This document shows, in pieces, positions 40,875 through 52,975 of a stretch of DNA of 64,000 nt. Numbering within the stretch: the first letter of the stretch is position 1; each line of letters begins with the position of its first letter. Source of the DNA: Deinococcus carri (lineage in GTDB: Bacteria; Deinococcota; Deinococci; Deinococcales; Deinococcaceae); NCBI RefSeq assembly GCF_039545055.1, contig NZ_BAABRP010000004.1:154501-218500 (forward strand). Direction: 5' to 3'. The translations under genes and the position numbers were made by a program. The notes below the pieces were generated by a model. The model saw only the letters and a program-made list of their open reading frames with translations. It made no database searches and was not told the DNA's origin.

Positions 40875-41911
40875 GTGGACTTTCAGATTGCTTCCATCCT
40901 GGCGGCGGACGGGCTGACCAACGGCGCGGTGTATGCGCTGCTGGCGCTGGCGACCGTGCTGGTCTTTGCCGTGACGCGGGTGATTTTCATTCCGCTGGGT
41001 GAGTTCGTGGTGTTCGGCACGCTGACGCTGGCGTCCTTTCAACTGGGCAAGGTGCCGGGGACGCTGGCGCTGCTGCTGGTGCTGCTGGGTGTGGCCGCGC
41101 TGATGGAGGCCGTGACGTGGCTGCGGCGCGGGCAGGCGGGGCGCGGGCTGCTGACGCTGGCGGGGGCGGCGGTGCTGGGAGCAGCACTCTGGGCGCTGGC
41201 GGGCTGGCTGGTGCCGCTCAAGCCCCCACTGTGGGCGCAGGTGCTGCTGACGCTGGCGCTGGTAGCCCCGCTGGGACCGCTGATCTACCGCACGGTGTAC
41301 CAGCCGCTCCAGAACGCCACGGTGCTGGTGCTGCTGATCGCGTCGGTGGCGCTGCACCTGGTCCTGACCGGGCTGGCGCTGGTGTTCTTCGGGCCGGAGG
41401 GGTCGCGCACGCCGGCCTTCGCGCCGGGGAATGTCACGCTGGGGCAGGTCACGCTGAGCAACCAGAGCCTATTGGTGATCCTGGTGTCGGCGCTGCTGAT
41501 GCTGGGGCTGTACTTCTTCTTCGAGCGCACCATGCCGGGCAAGGCCCTGCGCGCCACCGCCGTCAACCGCCTGGGGGCGCGGCTGGTGGGCATCAGCCCC
41601 TCCTCGGCGGGCACGCTGACCTTCGGGCTGGCGGCGCTGATCGGCGGCCTGGGCGGGATGCTGATCGGCCCCAGCGTGGCGATGACCTACGACTCGGGCT
41701 TCCTGATCGGCCTCAAGGGCTTTATCGGGGCCATCATCGGCGGGCTGGTGAGCTATCCGCTGGCCGCCGCCGGGGCGGTGCTGGTGGGCCTGATCGAGAG
41801 CTTCGCCTCCTTCAGCCTGTCGGCCTGGAAGGAAGTGATCGTGTTCACGCTGATTCTGCCCGTGCTGCTGTGGCGCAGCCTGACCACCCGCCATATCCCC
41901 GAGGAGGAGGA

Positions 41912-41915
<4 letters not shown>
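40875..41915 (+). CDS. Branched-chain amino-acid-type ABC transporter permease (LivH)
   Basis: Membrane permease of 346 residues with about eight hydrophobic segments. [20 protein letters not shown] at the N-terminus and [24 protein letters not shown], the EAA-like cytoplasmic loop that docks on the ATPase, are typical of LivH; the end [19 protein letters not shown] also fits. GTG start follows GGAAAGG by six bases. First gene of a four-domain importer operon divergent from pucR. Substrate unknown: family members import branched-chain amino acids, urea or amides. Confidence 0.88.
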
Positions 41916-44454
<2,539 letters not shown>

Positions 44455-44485
44455 GCAGGGGGCTGAGGCTCCGGGGGCCAGCCCG

Positions 44486-47400
44486 TCATTCCTCGTCGTG
44501 GATAGCGTCCGCCCCGGCCTCGGCCACCTGGCGCAGGATGGGCGTCACGTCCTCGCCCCACAGCAGGAGCAGGTCGGCGGTGCCGTCCTCGCCGGGGAGG
44601 GGGCGGGCGTTGAGCTTGACGGCGCGCGCACCCCGGTCGGGCAGGTCCATCTCCAGCATGAAGTCGCGCAGTTCCTCGCCCCCCAGGGTCAGGTCGCGCA
44701 GGCGCTCGACCAGTTCGGCCTGGTCGAACTGCCCGCCCCCCAGGTCATAGAGGCGCTCGCCCTGGATATCGTCCGCCTCCACCCGCAGCAGGGACCGCAC
44801 CGCCTGATTGTGCGACACGGCGCGCAGGTCATGGTCGAGCACCAGGATCGGGTCGAGGATGGTATCCAGGATCGCCTCGCTGTAGAGCTGCGTCTGGACG
44901 AGCTGCCGCTCCAGCAGCTTGAGGGGGCCGATGTTGGTAAAGACGACCACCACGCCGTCGATGAAGTTGTCGAAGGTGCGGTAGGGCGAGACGCGCATCA
45001 GGAACCACTGCTCGTCGCGGGTCTGCACGGCCGTTTCGAAGGGCGTGAGGGTCTGGAGGACGCGGCGGATATCGTCCGCCAGCCCGTCGTAGCGCAGGTT
45101 GGAGGCGATATCGGTCAGCGGCCGGCCCACGTCCACCGGCATCAGGTTGACCACCTGGGTGATCCGGGCCGTGAAGCGCTTGATCCGCAGGTCGTTGTCG
45201 AGGAACAAAGTAGCGATGCCGACCGAGTCCATCAGGTTCTTCATGTCGTCGTTGGCCTGTTGCAGGTCGCTGATGATCACCTGGTGCTCGGCGTTGATGG
45301 TGATCAGCTCCTCGTTGAGCGACTGGAGTTCCTCCTTGGAGGTCATCAGTTCCTCGTTGCTGCTCTGAAGCTCCTCGTTGGCGGTCTGGAGTTCCTCGTT
45401 GGCGCTCTTGCGCTCCTCCAGGGCCACCTCCATCTCCTCGATGGTGGCCTGGAGGTGGTCGCGTGTGGTCAGGAGTTCGCGTTCGAGTTCGGCCATCCGG
45501 TCGGTCGGTCTGGACCGGGGCAGCTCGTCCGGCCACGCCTGCGCCACCTCGCCCCGGTCCTGAAAGACAATCAGATAGAGGTCCTGGGGCTGTCCCGGCA
45601 GGCGCAGGGGCCGCACCAGCAGCTCAAGTGCGCGCAGTTCGCCGCCCACCGGCACCGTCAGGCGCGCGGAGCGGACCTCCTGGCCGCTGGCCGCCGCCTC
45701 GCGCAGCGCCCCGCCCAGCTCGTAGCGCAGGGCCGGCAGTGCCATCTCGATCACGTTGGTGCTGGGCGTACCCGCGGGCAGTTCCAGGTAGGCCCCGGTG
45801 CGGCCGCTGACATAGATCACGTTGCCCTGGGCGTCCACCACCACGGCGGGCGGTGCCCACTCGCTCAGCAGCAGATTCTGGACGGTGCCGGGCAGGCCCG
45901 CCGTTTCCCGCGCGCCGGCAAGGGGGCGGCGCACCTCGGAACGGGGCAGGCCCGGCCGTTCCAGCGAGGTCGGCCGCTGCCCCAGCAGGCCCAGCGAGAG
46001 GGGGGCCGCGCTGCGCGCCCCGTCGCGCCGGTAGAGTTTCCAGCGGTTGTCCAGGGCGGCGAACAGCTCCCGCGCGCCCCCCAGCGACTCGGACGGCCCC
46101 AGGAACAGCAGGCCGCCGGGCTTCAGGGCGTAGTGGAACAGGGGCAGAATCTGCTTTTGCAGTTCCGCGCCGAAGTAGATCAGCATGTTGCGGCACGACA
46201 GCAGGTCAAGCGCGGTAAAGGGCGGGTCGCCGAAGGTGTTGTGCCGTGCAAAGACAATCTTCTCGCGCAGTTCGCCGCGCACCTGATACCCGCCCTCGCG
46301 GGGCACGAAGAAGCGGGCCAGCCGCTCGGGCGAGAGGCCGGTCAGGTGCTGGGCCGAGTACAGCCCCAGCCGCGCCACGTCGATGGCCTCCTGATCGAGG
46401 TCGGTGGCGAACACCTGCACCTGCACGTGGCGCTCGCCCTGGCACTCGTCGAGCAGCTCGGTGAGCAGCATGGCGAGGGAATAGGCCTCCTCGCCCGTCG
46501 AGCAGCCCGGCACCCACGCCCGGAAGACGGCCAGCTCGTCGTGTTCGCCCAGGTAGACCCGGATCTGCGCGGCCAGCACCTCGAAGGCCTGGGGGTCGCG
46601 GAAGAAGCTGGTGACGTTGATCAGGAAGTCGTGAAACAGGGCGTCAATCTCCGCCGGATGTTCCTGAAGGTAGCGGGCGTAGTGGGCGAGGTCCTCGATC
46701 TGCTGCCCCTTCATGCGCCGGTCGATGCGCCGCACCAGGGTGCTCTGCTTGTACTGCGAGAAGTCCTGTCCGGTGCGGGCGCGCACCTGGAGCAGAATCC
46801 TTTGCAGGGCCGCCGTCCCGCGGCCCTCGGGGGTCAGGGCCTGATCCAGGTCCAGCGTCCGGGTGCCCGTGACCTGCGCGTGCAGCGCGGCGGCCAGCTC
46901 GTCGGCGGGCAGGACCGCGTCGGCGGTGCCGGTCGCCAGCGCGCTGCGGGGCATGCTGGGATACGGCGCGGTCGCGGGGTCCTGCACGTACACCCGCCCC
47001 CCGCGCTCCTTGATGGCCCGCACGCCCCGGCTCCCGTCGGTCCCCGTGCCCGACAGCACCACGCCCACCGCACGCTCCTCCTGATCCTCCGCGAGGCTCT
47101 GGAAGAAGAGGTCGATGGGCATATAGGGCTGGGCCTGCGGCGTCAGCAGCAGCGTGCCATTCATCAGGTTCAGGACGTGTCCCGGCGGCACGACGTACAC
47201 CTGCTCGGACCGCAGTTCCAGGCCGTCCTCGACCTCCACCACCGGCAGATCGGTGCAGCGGGCCAGCAGCCCCGGCATCAGGCTTTCCCCGCCCTCGTCC
47301 TGGTGGGCCATCACCACAAAGGCCAGCCCACTCCCGCCGGGCATGGCCCCGAAAAACCGCTCGTAGCTGTCGAGCGCCCCGGCAGAGCCGCCCAGCCCCA

Positions 47401-47524
47401 CCACGCCGGTGGGCCGGGCCAGGGCCGGGGACGCCTCACCGGCAGGCGGGGTGGCCTCGGGCGTGGCTTCAGGCAAGGCGGCGTCCTGGGAAGGGGCAGG
47501 TTCGGGCGGGGAATCTTGGGACAT
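44486..47524 (-). CDS. CheB-CheR-PAS fusion signalling protein
   Basis: Protein of 1012 residues. A Pro/Glu-rich N-terminus leads into a CheB methylesterase domain with Ser47 ([10 protein letters not shown]), His74 ([10 protein letters not shown]) and Asp163 ([11 protein letters not shown]) as triad. A CheR methyltransferase domain follows ([20 protein letters not shown], then [25 protein letters not shown]). After a PAS domain comes a long coiled coil of repeated NEEL units ([20 protein letters not shown]) and a second and third PAS-like domain ([34 protein letters not shown]). No receiver or kinase domain is present. Divergent from the kinase-like gene at 47853. Confidence 0.92.
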   Translation of the reverse strand: MSQDSPPEPAPSQDAALPEATPEATPPAGEASPALARPTGVVGLGGSAGALDSYERFFGAMPGGSGLAFVVMAHQDEGGESLMPGLLARCTDLPVVEVEDGLELRSEQVYVVPPGHVLNLMNGTLLLTPQAQPYMPIDLFFQSLAEDQEERAVGVVLSGTGTDGSRGVRAIKERGGRVYVQDPATAPYPSMPRSALATGTADAVLPADELAAALHAQVTGTRTLDLDQALTPEGRGTAALQRILLQVRARTGQDFSQYKQSTLVRRIDRRMKGQQIEDLAHYARYLQEHPAEIDALFHDFLINVTSFFRDPQAFEVLAAQIRVYLGEHDELAVFRAWVPGCSTGEEAYSLAMLLTELLDECQGERHVQVQVFATDLDQEAIDVARLGLYSAQHLTGLSPERLARFFVPREGGYQVRGELREKIVFARHNTFGDPPFTALDLLSCRNMLIYFGAELQKQILPLFHYALKPGGLLFLGPSESLGGARELFAALDNRWKLYRRDGARSAAPLSLGLLGQRPTSLERPGLPRSEVRRPLAGARETAGLPGTVQNLLLSEWAPPAVVVDAQGNVIYVSGRTGAYLELPAGTPSTNVIEMALPALRYELGGALREAAASGQEVRSARLTVPVGGELRALELLVRPLRLPGQPQDLYLIVFQDRGEVAQAWPDELPRSRPTDRMAELERELLTTRDHLQATIEEMEVALEERKSANEELQTANEELQSSNEELMTSKEELQSLNEELITINAEHQVIISDLQQANDDMKNLMDSVGIATLFLDNDLRIKRFTARITQVVNLMPVDVGRPLTDIASNLRYDGLADDIRRVLQTLTPFETAVQTRDEQWFLMRVSPYRTFDNFIDGVVVVFTNIGPLKLLERQLVQTQLYSEAILDTILDPILVLDHDLRAVSHNQAVRSLLRVEADDIQGERLYDLGGGQFDQAELVERLRDLTLGGEELRDFMLEMDLPDRGARAVKLNARPLPGEDGTADLLLLWGEDVTPILRQVAEAGADAIHDEE

Positions 47525-47673
47525 GCACAGGCTCCTGGGAGGGTCATTTCCCGCGCCCGGCCCAGAGGAGCGGCGGGTCAGGCGCAGCGTTACTGAATCA
47601 CTCTAACGTGCTGGCCGCCCCGCAAAGCGCCTTCCGCCACAGATTCCGGTATGCGGAAACAACGGCTCATTTT

Positions 47674-47701
47674 TTGCCCGGACGGGAAAACCAGATATAG
47701 T
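47674..47701 (+). promoter_or_regulatory. Sigma70-like promoter of the PAS kinase gene
   Basis: TTGCCC (47674-47679), 16-base spacer, TATAGT (47696-47701), about 145 bases before the ATG. It lies in the 328-base gap between the divergent signalling genes. No other feature was found in the gap, except a weak -10 TAGAGT facing the other way near 47605. Confidence 0.45.
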
Positions 47702-47852
47702 CAGAGCAAGCCGCAGAACTTCCCGGCCCTGCCCGGGCCTTTCCGTCCCGTCTCCGGCTTTGACCCTGGCTTCTGCTCCGGCGCGCCACCTGCTTTCCGT
47801 CCGCCCCCATCGCCGGGCCAGCCCTCTCGCCCCTCCGGAGTCAGCCAGTCAT

Positions 47853-49166
47853 ATGCCCCAGGACCAGACCGACCGAAACGAGCCTTTGCGGGAGCAGGCC
47901 GAAGCCAAGCTGCGCGAGCATGGCCCCGTGGCTCCGGCCCCTGCCCCCCAGGACCCGCTGGCCCTGCTGCACGAGTTGCAGGTCCACCAGATCGAACTCG
48001 AACACCAGAACGAGGAACTGCGCCGCGCGCTGCTGGAAGTCGAGGAGGCGCGCACCCGGTATCTCGACCTCTTCGACTTCGCGCCCATCGGGTACTTCAC
48101 CTTCGACCGCCAGGGCGTGATTCAGGAGGCCAACCTCACCGGCTGCCACCTGCTGAACGTGCCGCGCGAACGCCTGATAGGCCGCCGCTTTCTGGTGTTC
48201 GTGGACCCGGACTCGCGCAGCCACTTCACGGCGCTGCTCAAGCGGGTGTTCGAGTCGCCCGAAAAACGGGTGGGCGAGCTGCGGCTGCTGCGGCAGGACG
48301 GCAGCCTGTTCTGGGGCCAACTGGAGATCGTGGCCGAGAACCTGGCCGGGACACCGGGGCAACACTGCCGCGCCGCCGTGATCGACATCACCGTGCAGAA
48401 GCAGGCCCAGGACGAGGTGATGCGCCTGAACCAGACGCTGGAGCAGCGGGTGGAGCAGCGCAGCGCCAAGGTCCGCGAACTCAGCGAGGAACTCGAGCGT
48501 TTCACCTACGACATCGCCAACGACCTGCAAGCGCCGCTGCGACACATCCAGAGCTTCACGGAACTGCTGGCCAAGCCGGGGGGGCTGGAGGACGGCCAGA
48601 GCGAGCGGTATCTGGAACATATCGGACACTCCGCGCAGCGGATGCAGGGCCTGATTGCCGCGCTGATGGACTTCTCGCGCGCCAGCCGGATGCGGATGCG
48701 CCTCACGCACGTGCCGCTCGATCAGGTACTGAGGGAAGTCCGCAAGAAGCTCGAACCCCAGTGGTCGGTGCGCGGGGTGCAGCTCACGGCCGAGCCGCTG
48801 CCCGTCGTGCAGGCCGACAGCGGCGCGATGCAGCTCGTGTTCCGGCAACTACTCGACAACGCGCTGAAGTTCACCCGCGAGCAGCCCCAGCCGCGAATTC
48901 GCATCCTGTCCCAGGAGACGCCCGGCGAGTACGTGATCGGCGTGCAGGACAACGGCGTGGGCTTCAACATGCGCTACCGCAGCCGCCTGTTCGGCGTCTT
49001 CCAGCGCCTGCACAGTGGCCGCGAGTACGAGGGCACCGGCGTGGGCCTGGCCACCGTGCGCCGGGTGGTGTCGCGCTACGGGGGCCGGGTGTGGGCCGAG
49101 GGCAAGGTGGGCGAGGGAGCCACCTTCTACGTGGCCCTGCCCAAGCAGCCGGTGGACCTGGACTGA
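47853..49166 (+). CDS. PAS histidine-kinase-like protein without the phospho-acceptor His
   Basis: Protein of 437 residues. An N-terminal coiled coil (LHELQVHQIELEHQNEELRRALLEVEEAR) leads to a PAS domain (DFAPIGYFTFDRQGVIQEAN). The dimerisation helix reads ERFTYDIANDLQAPLRHIQS: in relatives of the bacteriophytochrome type this is SHDLxxPLR, so His is Asn223 here. The ATPase domain is complete (RQLLDNALKFTRE, VQDNGVGFNM, YEGTGVGLATVRRVV). It may be a regulator that binds ATP and partners another kinase, or may use a different residue. Its stop codon is part of the end of the repeat at 49164. Confidence 0.88.
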   Translation: MPQDQTDRNEPLREQAEAKLREHGPVAPAPAPQDPLALLHELQVHQIELEHQNEELRRALLEVEEARTRYLDLFDFAPIGYFTFDRQGVIQEANLTGCHLLNVPRERLIGRRFLVFVDPDSRSHFTALLKRVFESPEKRVGELRLLRQDGSLFWGQLEIVAENLAGTPGQHCRAAVIDITVQKQAQDEVMRLNQTLEQRVEQRSAKVRELSEELERFTYDIANDLQAPLRHIQSFTELLAKPGGLEDGQSERYLEHIGHSAQRMQGLIAALMDFSRASRMRMRLTHVPLDQVLREVRKKLEPQWSVRGVQLTAEPLPVVQADSGAMQLVFRQLLDNALKFTREQPQPRIRILSQETPGEYVIGVQDNGVGFNMRYRSRLFGVFQRLHSGREYEGTGVGLATVRRVVSRYGGRVWAEGKVGEGATFYVALPKQPVDLD

Positions 49167-49400
49167 TACCAAATTGCGTTGAACCCTTGGAATCAACCGA
49201 GCGGACTGGCACAGCTGAGGAGTGGCGTCCCCAGGGGCGTCCGTTCACGACGACTCCGCAGGAGAGCGAGTGGCAAAAAGGACGGGGTTGCGGCGATGGA
49301 ACCGCCCAGTGTCCAGAGCCGCCTCTGGACACGCTTTCAGGGCGGGCAGGAACATCTGGCGCTTTCCCAGAGGTCCGGGAATCAGAGCAATCCCGTATGA
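49164..49400. repeat. MITE-like repeat, copy C
   Basis: About 237 bases bounded by TGATACCAAATTGC and GCAATCCCGTATGA, inverted and matching in 10 of 14 positions; the right end (reading TCATACGG on the minus strand) resembles that of copy A at 34936. No coding capacity. The TGA of the left end is the stop codon of the preceding kinase-like gene. The remainder of the gap to 49491 holds no gene. Confidence 0.45.
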
Positions 49401-49491
49401 CACGGCGGGGCCGCGCGACGGTTAAGACGGCAGGCCCCGGCCTTCATCTTCCCGGACGCCCAACCGGGGCGGGAGCACCCAGAATGCGGGC

Positions 49492-50547
49492 ATGGCACCC
49501 CAACGTATCGTCGTGATCGGCGCATCTGCCGGGGGCGTGGAGAGCCTGATGGATCTCGCCGCCTCGCTGCCCGCCGACTTCCCGGTACCGCTGCTGGTGG
49601 TCCTGCATGTGCCGGCGCACGGCCCCACCCTGCTGCCGCAGATTCTGCGCCGCTGCGGTCCGCTGCCCGCCGCGCAGGCCGAGGACGGCGAACCGCTGCT
49701 GCCCGGGCGCATCTACGTGGCTCCGCCCGACCACCACCTGCTGGTCGAGGACGGGCACGTGGCCGTGACCCGCGGCCCCAAGGAAAACCGTTTCCGGCCC
49801 TCGGTGGACACGCTGTTTCGCTCGGCGGCTTACGCCTATGGCCCGGCGGCGATTGGCGTGGTGCTGTCGGGCACGATGGACGACGGGACCTCGGGGCTGT
49901 GGACCATCAAGCGGCGGGGCGGCGTCACCATCGTGCAGCAGCCGGAGGACGCGCTGTTCAGCGAGATGCCGGAGAATGCCCTGCAACAGGTCGAGGTGGA
50001 TCACGTGGTGCCGCTGGGCGAGCTGGCGGCGCTGCTCACGCGCCTGGTGCGGCAGGAGACCGGGGGCGGGGAGGACCGCATGAACGAGGAAGAACGGCGG
50101 CGGCTGGAAACCGAGGTGCGGATCGCGGCCGAGGACAATGCGTTCGAACAGCAGGTGATGAGCCTGGGGAACCTCTCGGCCATCACCTGCCCGGAGTGCC
50201 ACGGCTCGCTGGTGCGGCTGCACGAGGGCGGCACTGTCCGTTACCGCTGCCACACCGGCCACGCCTTCAGCGTGAACGCACTGCTCACGGGCACGACCGA
50301 GGCGGTCGAGGACAGCCTCTGGGGCGCGATCCGTGGCCTGGAGGAAAGCACCATGCTGCTGCACCAGCTCGGCGAACACTATGCCGGGACCGGCAATGCC
50401 CGCCTGGCCGAGGCCTTTCTGGACCAGGCCCACGAGGCCGAGGAACGCTTCCGCCAGATCCGCCAGATTCTGCTGCGCCACCGCCCACTCGACAGCCCGC
50501 TGATCCAGGCAGGCAGCCAGGCCGCGCAGGATTCTGGGCTGCCCTGA
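49492..50547 (+). CDS. Stand-alone CheB methylesterase with Cys-rich C-terminus
   Basis: Protein of 351 residues lacking the usual receiver domain. The CheB catalytic triad is Ser12 (GASAGG), His39 (VVLHVPAHGP) and Asp131 (SGTMDDGTSGL). After a charged linker a second domain carries CPECHGSLVRL and RYRCHTGHAF, a probable zinc-binding unit, then a helical end (AEAFLDQAHEAEERFRQIRQ). No methyl-accepting chemoreceptor is encoded here, so the target may be another methylated protein. Paralogue of the next gene. Confidence 0.9.
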   Translation: MAPQRIVVIGASAGGVESLMDLAASLPADFPVPLLVVLHVPAHGPTLLPQILRRCGPLPAAQAEDGEPLLPGRIYVAPPDHHLLVEDGHVAVTRGPKENRFRPSVDTLFRSAAYAYGPAAIGVVLSGTMDDGTSGLWTIKRRGGVTIVQQPEDALFSEMPENALQQVEVDHVVPLGELAALLTRLVRQETGGGEDRMNEEERRRLETEVRIAAEDNAFEQQVMSLGNLSAITCPECHGSLVRLHEGGTVRYRCHTGHAFSVNALLTGTTEAVEDSLWGAIRGLEESTMLLHQLGEHYAGTGNARLAEAFLDQAHEAEERFRQIRQILLRHRPLDSPLIQAGSQAAQDSGLP

Positions 50548-50643
50548 GCGGCACGGACCACCCTGCCCCGGACCGAATGCCGTGGACGAATGGCACAGCC
50601 ATACCGGTCGGCATACGTTGTCTGAGGCAGAATAGGGAAAGCT

Positions 50644-51687
50644 ATGGCGCATCCCCACATCGTGGTTATCGGAGCCTCTGCTGGAGGCGTGGAGGCGCTG
50701 CTGACGCTGGTCGGGCAACTGCCCGCCGACTTTCCCGCACCCATCTTCGTGGTGCTGCATATCGCGCCCCACAGTCCGAGCCAGCTTCCCAGCATTCTCA
50801 GCCGGGCGGGGGCGCTCCCGGCCGTGCATCCCTACGACGGGCAGGAATTCCAGCCGGGGCATATCTACATCGCGCCCCCCGACCATCACCTCCTGCTGGA
50901 GGAGCGGCGTGTGGGGGTGAAAAAAGGCCCGCGCGAGAACCGGGTGCGGCCCGCCGTGGACGCGCTGTTTCGCTCGGCGGCCTACACCCACGGCCCGGCG
51001 GTGATCGGCGTGGTGCTGTCGGGGCTGCTGGACGACGGCACCTCGGGGCTGTGGACCATCCAGCGGCTGGGCGGGCAGACCATCGTGCAGGACCCGGCCG
51101 ACGCGCTGTTCGACGCGATGCCGCGGAATGCCCTGCAGCATGTGGCTGTGGACGCCGTCCTGCCTGCCGCCGAGATCGGCACCCTCCTGACCCGGCTGGT
51201 CCGGGCACCGCTGCCTGCTAGCGCTGCGCCGGGCCTGAATCCGCGGGAGCAGGCGCTTTTGCGGACCGAGGTGCGGATTGCGGCGGGAGCCAGCGGCTAC
51301 GACCTGGGCGTCATGCAGTACGGCGAGCCGACGCCGCTGACCTGCCCGGAGTGTCATGGCACGCTGGTGCAGCTGCAGGAAGGCACCCTGACGCGCTACC
51401 GCTGCCACACCGGCCACGCCTACACCGCCGACACCCTGCTGGCGGACCTGACCCGGAGCGCCGAGGAACAGGCCTACCAGATGCTCCGTGCCATGGAAGA
51501 AACCGCGATGCTGCTGCGACAGCTCGGGCAACGCTTCGGCGCGGCGTCGGACCCGGCGGCCGAGGCCTTTTTGCAGCAGGCCTGCGAAACCGAGCGCCGC
51601 ACCCACCTGATCCGCGAACTGCTCTGGCAGACCGAATCGCTGAGCAAGGAAAAGCTCCGGGCGGAGGAGCCGGCGGCGCGGGAGTAG
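50644..51687 (+). CDS. Stand-alone CheB methylesterase, tandem paralogue
   Basis: Protein of 347 residues with the same layout as its upstream neighbour: Ser12 in GASAGG, His39 in VVLHIAPHSP, Asp in SGLLDDGTSGL, then CPECHGTLVQL and RYRCHTGHAYT. The 96-base gap upstream contains CATACGTTGTCTGAGG, with no clear promoter box. Two adjacent diverged copies plus the CheB-CheR fusion give three methylesterase domains in seven kilobases. Confidence 0.9.
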   Translation: MAHPHIVVIGASAGGVEALLTLVGQLPADFPAPIFVVLHIAPHSPSQLPSILSRAGALPAVHPYDGQEFQPGHIYIAPPDHHLLLEERRVGVKKGPRENRVRPAVDALFRSAAYTHGPAVIGVVLSGLLDDGTSGLWTIQRLGGQTIVQDPADALFDAMPRNALQHVAVDAVLPAAEIGTLLTRLVRAPLPASAAPGLNPREQALLRTEVRIAAGASGYDLGVMQYGEPTPLTCPECHGTLVQLQEGTLTRYRCHTGHAYTADTLLADLTRSAEEQAYQMLRAMEETAMLLRQLGQRFGAASDPAAEAFLQQACETERRTHLIRELLWQTESLSKEKLRAEEPAARE

Positions 51688-51720
51688 GCACAAACCGGAT
51701 GTCCCAGCGACCGATCCCGT

Positions 51721-51769
51721 TGCCGCCGGGTTTCGCAGGGATGGGCTAACTGTTCAACCGGAACTCGGC
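51721..51769 (-). repeat. Repeat fragment, copy B
   Basis: On the minus strand this reads GCCGAGTTCCGGTTGAACAG and continues to CTGCGAAACCCG, matching the left half of copy A at 34805-34852 in about three quarters of positions. It lies in the gap between the convergent CheB and small acidic protein genes. Confidence 0.5.
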
Positions 51770-51970
51770 TCAGTGATCGATAGGCCGCTGCTCCCTGGGC
51801 AGGTCGAGGCCCGACTTGTCCACGCCCTCGGTGGCGGGCCGGGTCAGGGGCGCATCCTGGAGTTCGCGCATCTCGCGGTCGGCGGCCTCGGAAACCTCGG
51901 GGGTCCACTCGCCGTGCTGGGTCTGGGTGGGCTGCTCCTCGTTCTTACTGGGGTTCTCGGGTTGGCTCAT
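51770..51970 (-). CDS. Small acidic hydrophilic protein
   Basis: Protein of 66 residues that I do not recognise as a family. It is rich in Glu, Gln, Pro and Thr (starts MSQPENPSKNEEQPTQTQHG, ends LPREQRPIDH), with no hydrophobic segment, so it is probably disordered. The minus-strand GCGAGG nine bases before ATG supports the start. Divergent from the aquaporin gene; small disordered proteins of this kind are often stress-related, but that is only a suggestion. Confidence 0.65.
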   Translation of the reverse strand: MSQPENPSKNEEQPTQTQHGEWTPEVSEAADREMRELQDAPLTRPATEGVDKSGLDLPREQRPIDH

Positions 51971-52095
51971 CGGAAATACCTCGCCCCCATTGAACGCCCC
52001 CCAGCAACGCCGCGGGCAAGAACGCCCGTCCCTTTTCTGGGGAGAAGCTTCATGACCGCGCGGAAAACGGCCGCAGAGTGGCATCATACCGTCCG

Positions 52096-52848
52096 ATGAC
52101 AGAACGGCAGGAACGCCCGGCGCGGCGCGGCACGAAGAAGACGGGGAGCGAGGGGGAGCATCCTGCACCCCTGGGCCGTGCGCTGGTCGCGGAACTGTTC
52201 GGGACCTGGCTGCTGACCTTTGCCAGCCTCGGGGCGGCGCTGCTGGCACACCTGGGCCTGCTGCCGGAGGTAGCCGCAGCGGCCCTGACGCCCGCCCTGG
52301 TGGTCCTGACGATGATCTATGCCCTAAGCGACGTGTCGGGTGCCCACATCAACCCGGTGGTCACGCTGGCCTTTGCCCTGCGTGGGGCGTTTTCCTGGAA
52401 GCGGGTGCTGCCGTACTGGGGGGCGCAGTTCGCGGGGGCCATCACGGCGGCCCTGCTGCTGCGGGCCTTCGCGCCGCTGCCGCCCGTGCGTGAGCACCTG
52501 CCCAGCGCGGGGGCAGCGTTGCTTGAGGCGGCCTGCACGGCGGTGCTGCTGGCGGTGATCCTTGCCACCGCCCACCGTGACGCCCGGCTGAAGCCCTCCG
52601 TCGGGTTGGCGGTGGGGGCCACGGTGGGTCTCGACCACTTCCTATCCAGCCCCGTCTCGGCGGTGACGATGAATCCTGCCAAGACTTTCGGCCCGGCGCT
52701 CGTGGCGGGCCACCTGGCACAGGCCTGGCCGCACCTGCTGGGGTCGGTCCTCGGGGCGCTGGCCGCCCTGCTGCTGACCTGGGCAACCCACGGCCCCCTG
52801 AACCGCGCCGAACATGAGGCCGCCGCGGGCAACGGCGGGCAGGGCTGA
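52096..52848 (+). CDS. MIP family aquaporin-like channel
   Basis: Membrane channel of 250 residues with six hydrophobic segments. The two pore half-helix motifs are [13 protein letters not shown] near residue 85, where the NPA motif is NPV, and [15 protein letters not shown] near 195, which keeps NPA. The N-terminal ~30 residues are charged and cytoplasmic. It may pass water, glycerol or small uncharged solutes. The variant first motif may change selectivity. Start at ATG 52096. Confidence 0.87.
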   Translation: MTERQERPARRGTKKTGSEGEHPAPLGRALVAELFGTWLLTFASLGAALLAHLGLLPEVAAAALTPALVVLTMIYALSDVSGAHINPVVTLAFALRGAFSWKRVLPYWGAQFAGAITAALLLRAFAPLPPVREHLPSAGAALLEAACTAVLLAVILATAHRDARLKPSVGLAVGATVGLDHFLSSPVSAVTMNPAKTFGPALVAGHLAQAWPHLLGSVLGALAALLLTWATHGPLNRAEHEAAAGNGGQG

Positions 52849-52888
52849 GGCGGGGGCGGCAGGACAGGGTAGGTCTGTCACAGGGGTT

Positions 52889-52914
52889 TTCACACTAAAC
52901 AATATTAGTGTGAA
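52889..52914. promoter_or_regulatory. AT-rich perfect dyad between convergent genes
   Basis: Arms TTCACACTAA and TTAGTGTGAA are perfectly complementary over ten bases around a six-base AT spacer (acaata). It lies between the convergent aquaporin and BTAD regulator genes, not near any start codon. Composition is far more AT-rich than the surroundings. It could be a terminator, but looks more like a protein-binding dyad. Confidence 0.5.
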
Positions 52915-52975
52915 TCTAGCCGCCTCCTCAATCCCGGCGGGAAGTATCTGTTTCGAGCCTGGGACCCGCAGACCG

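Noticed and set aside
44498..47596. 1032-codon open frame antisense to the CheB-CheR gene
   Set aside because: The minus-strand gene has complete catalytic motifs; the antisense frame is a His/Gln/Val-rich artefact.
47651..49516. 621-codon frame overlapping the PAS kinase-like gene
   Set aside because: Arg/Pro/Ala-rich with no motifs, while the alternative frame encodes PAS and ATPase domains.
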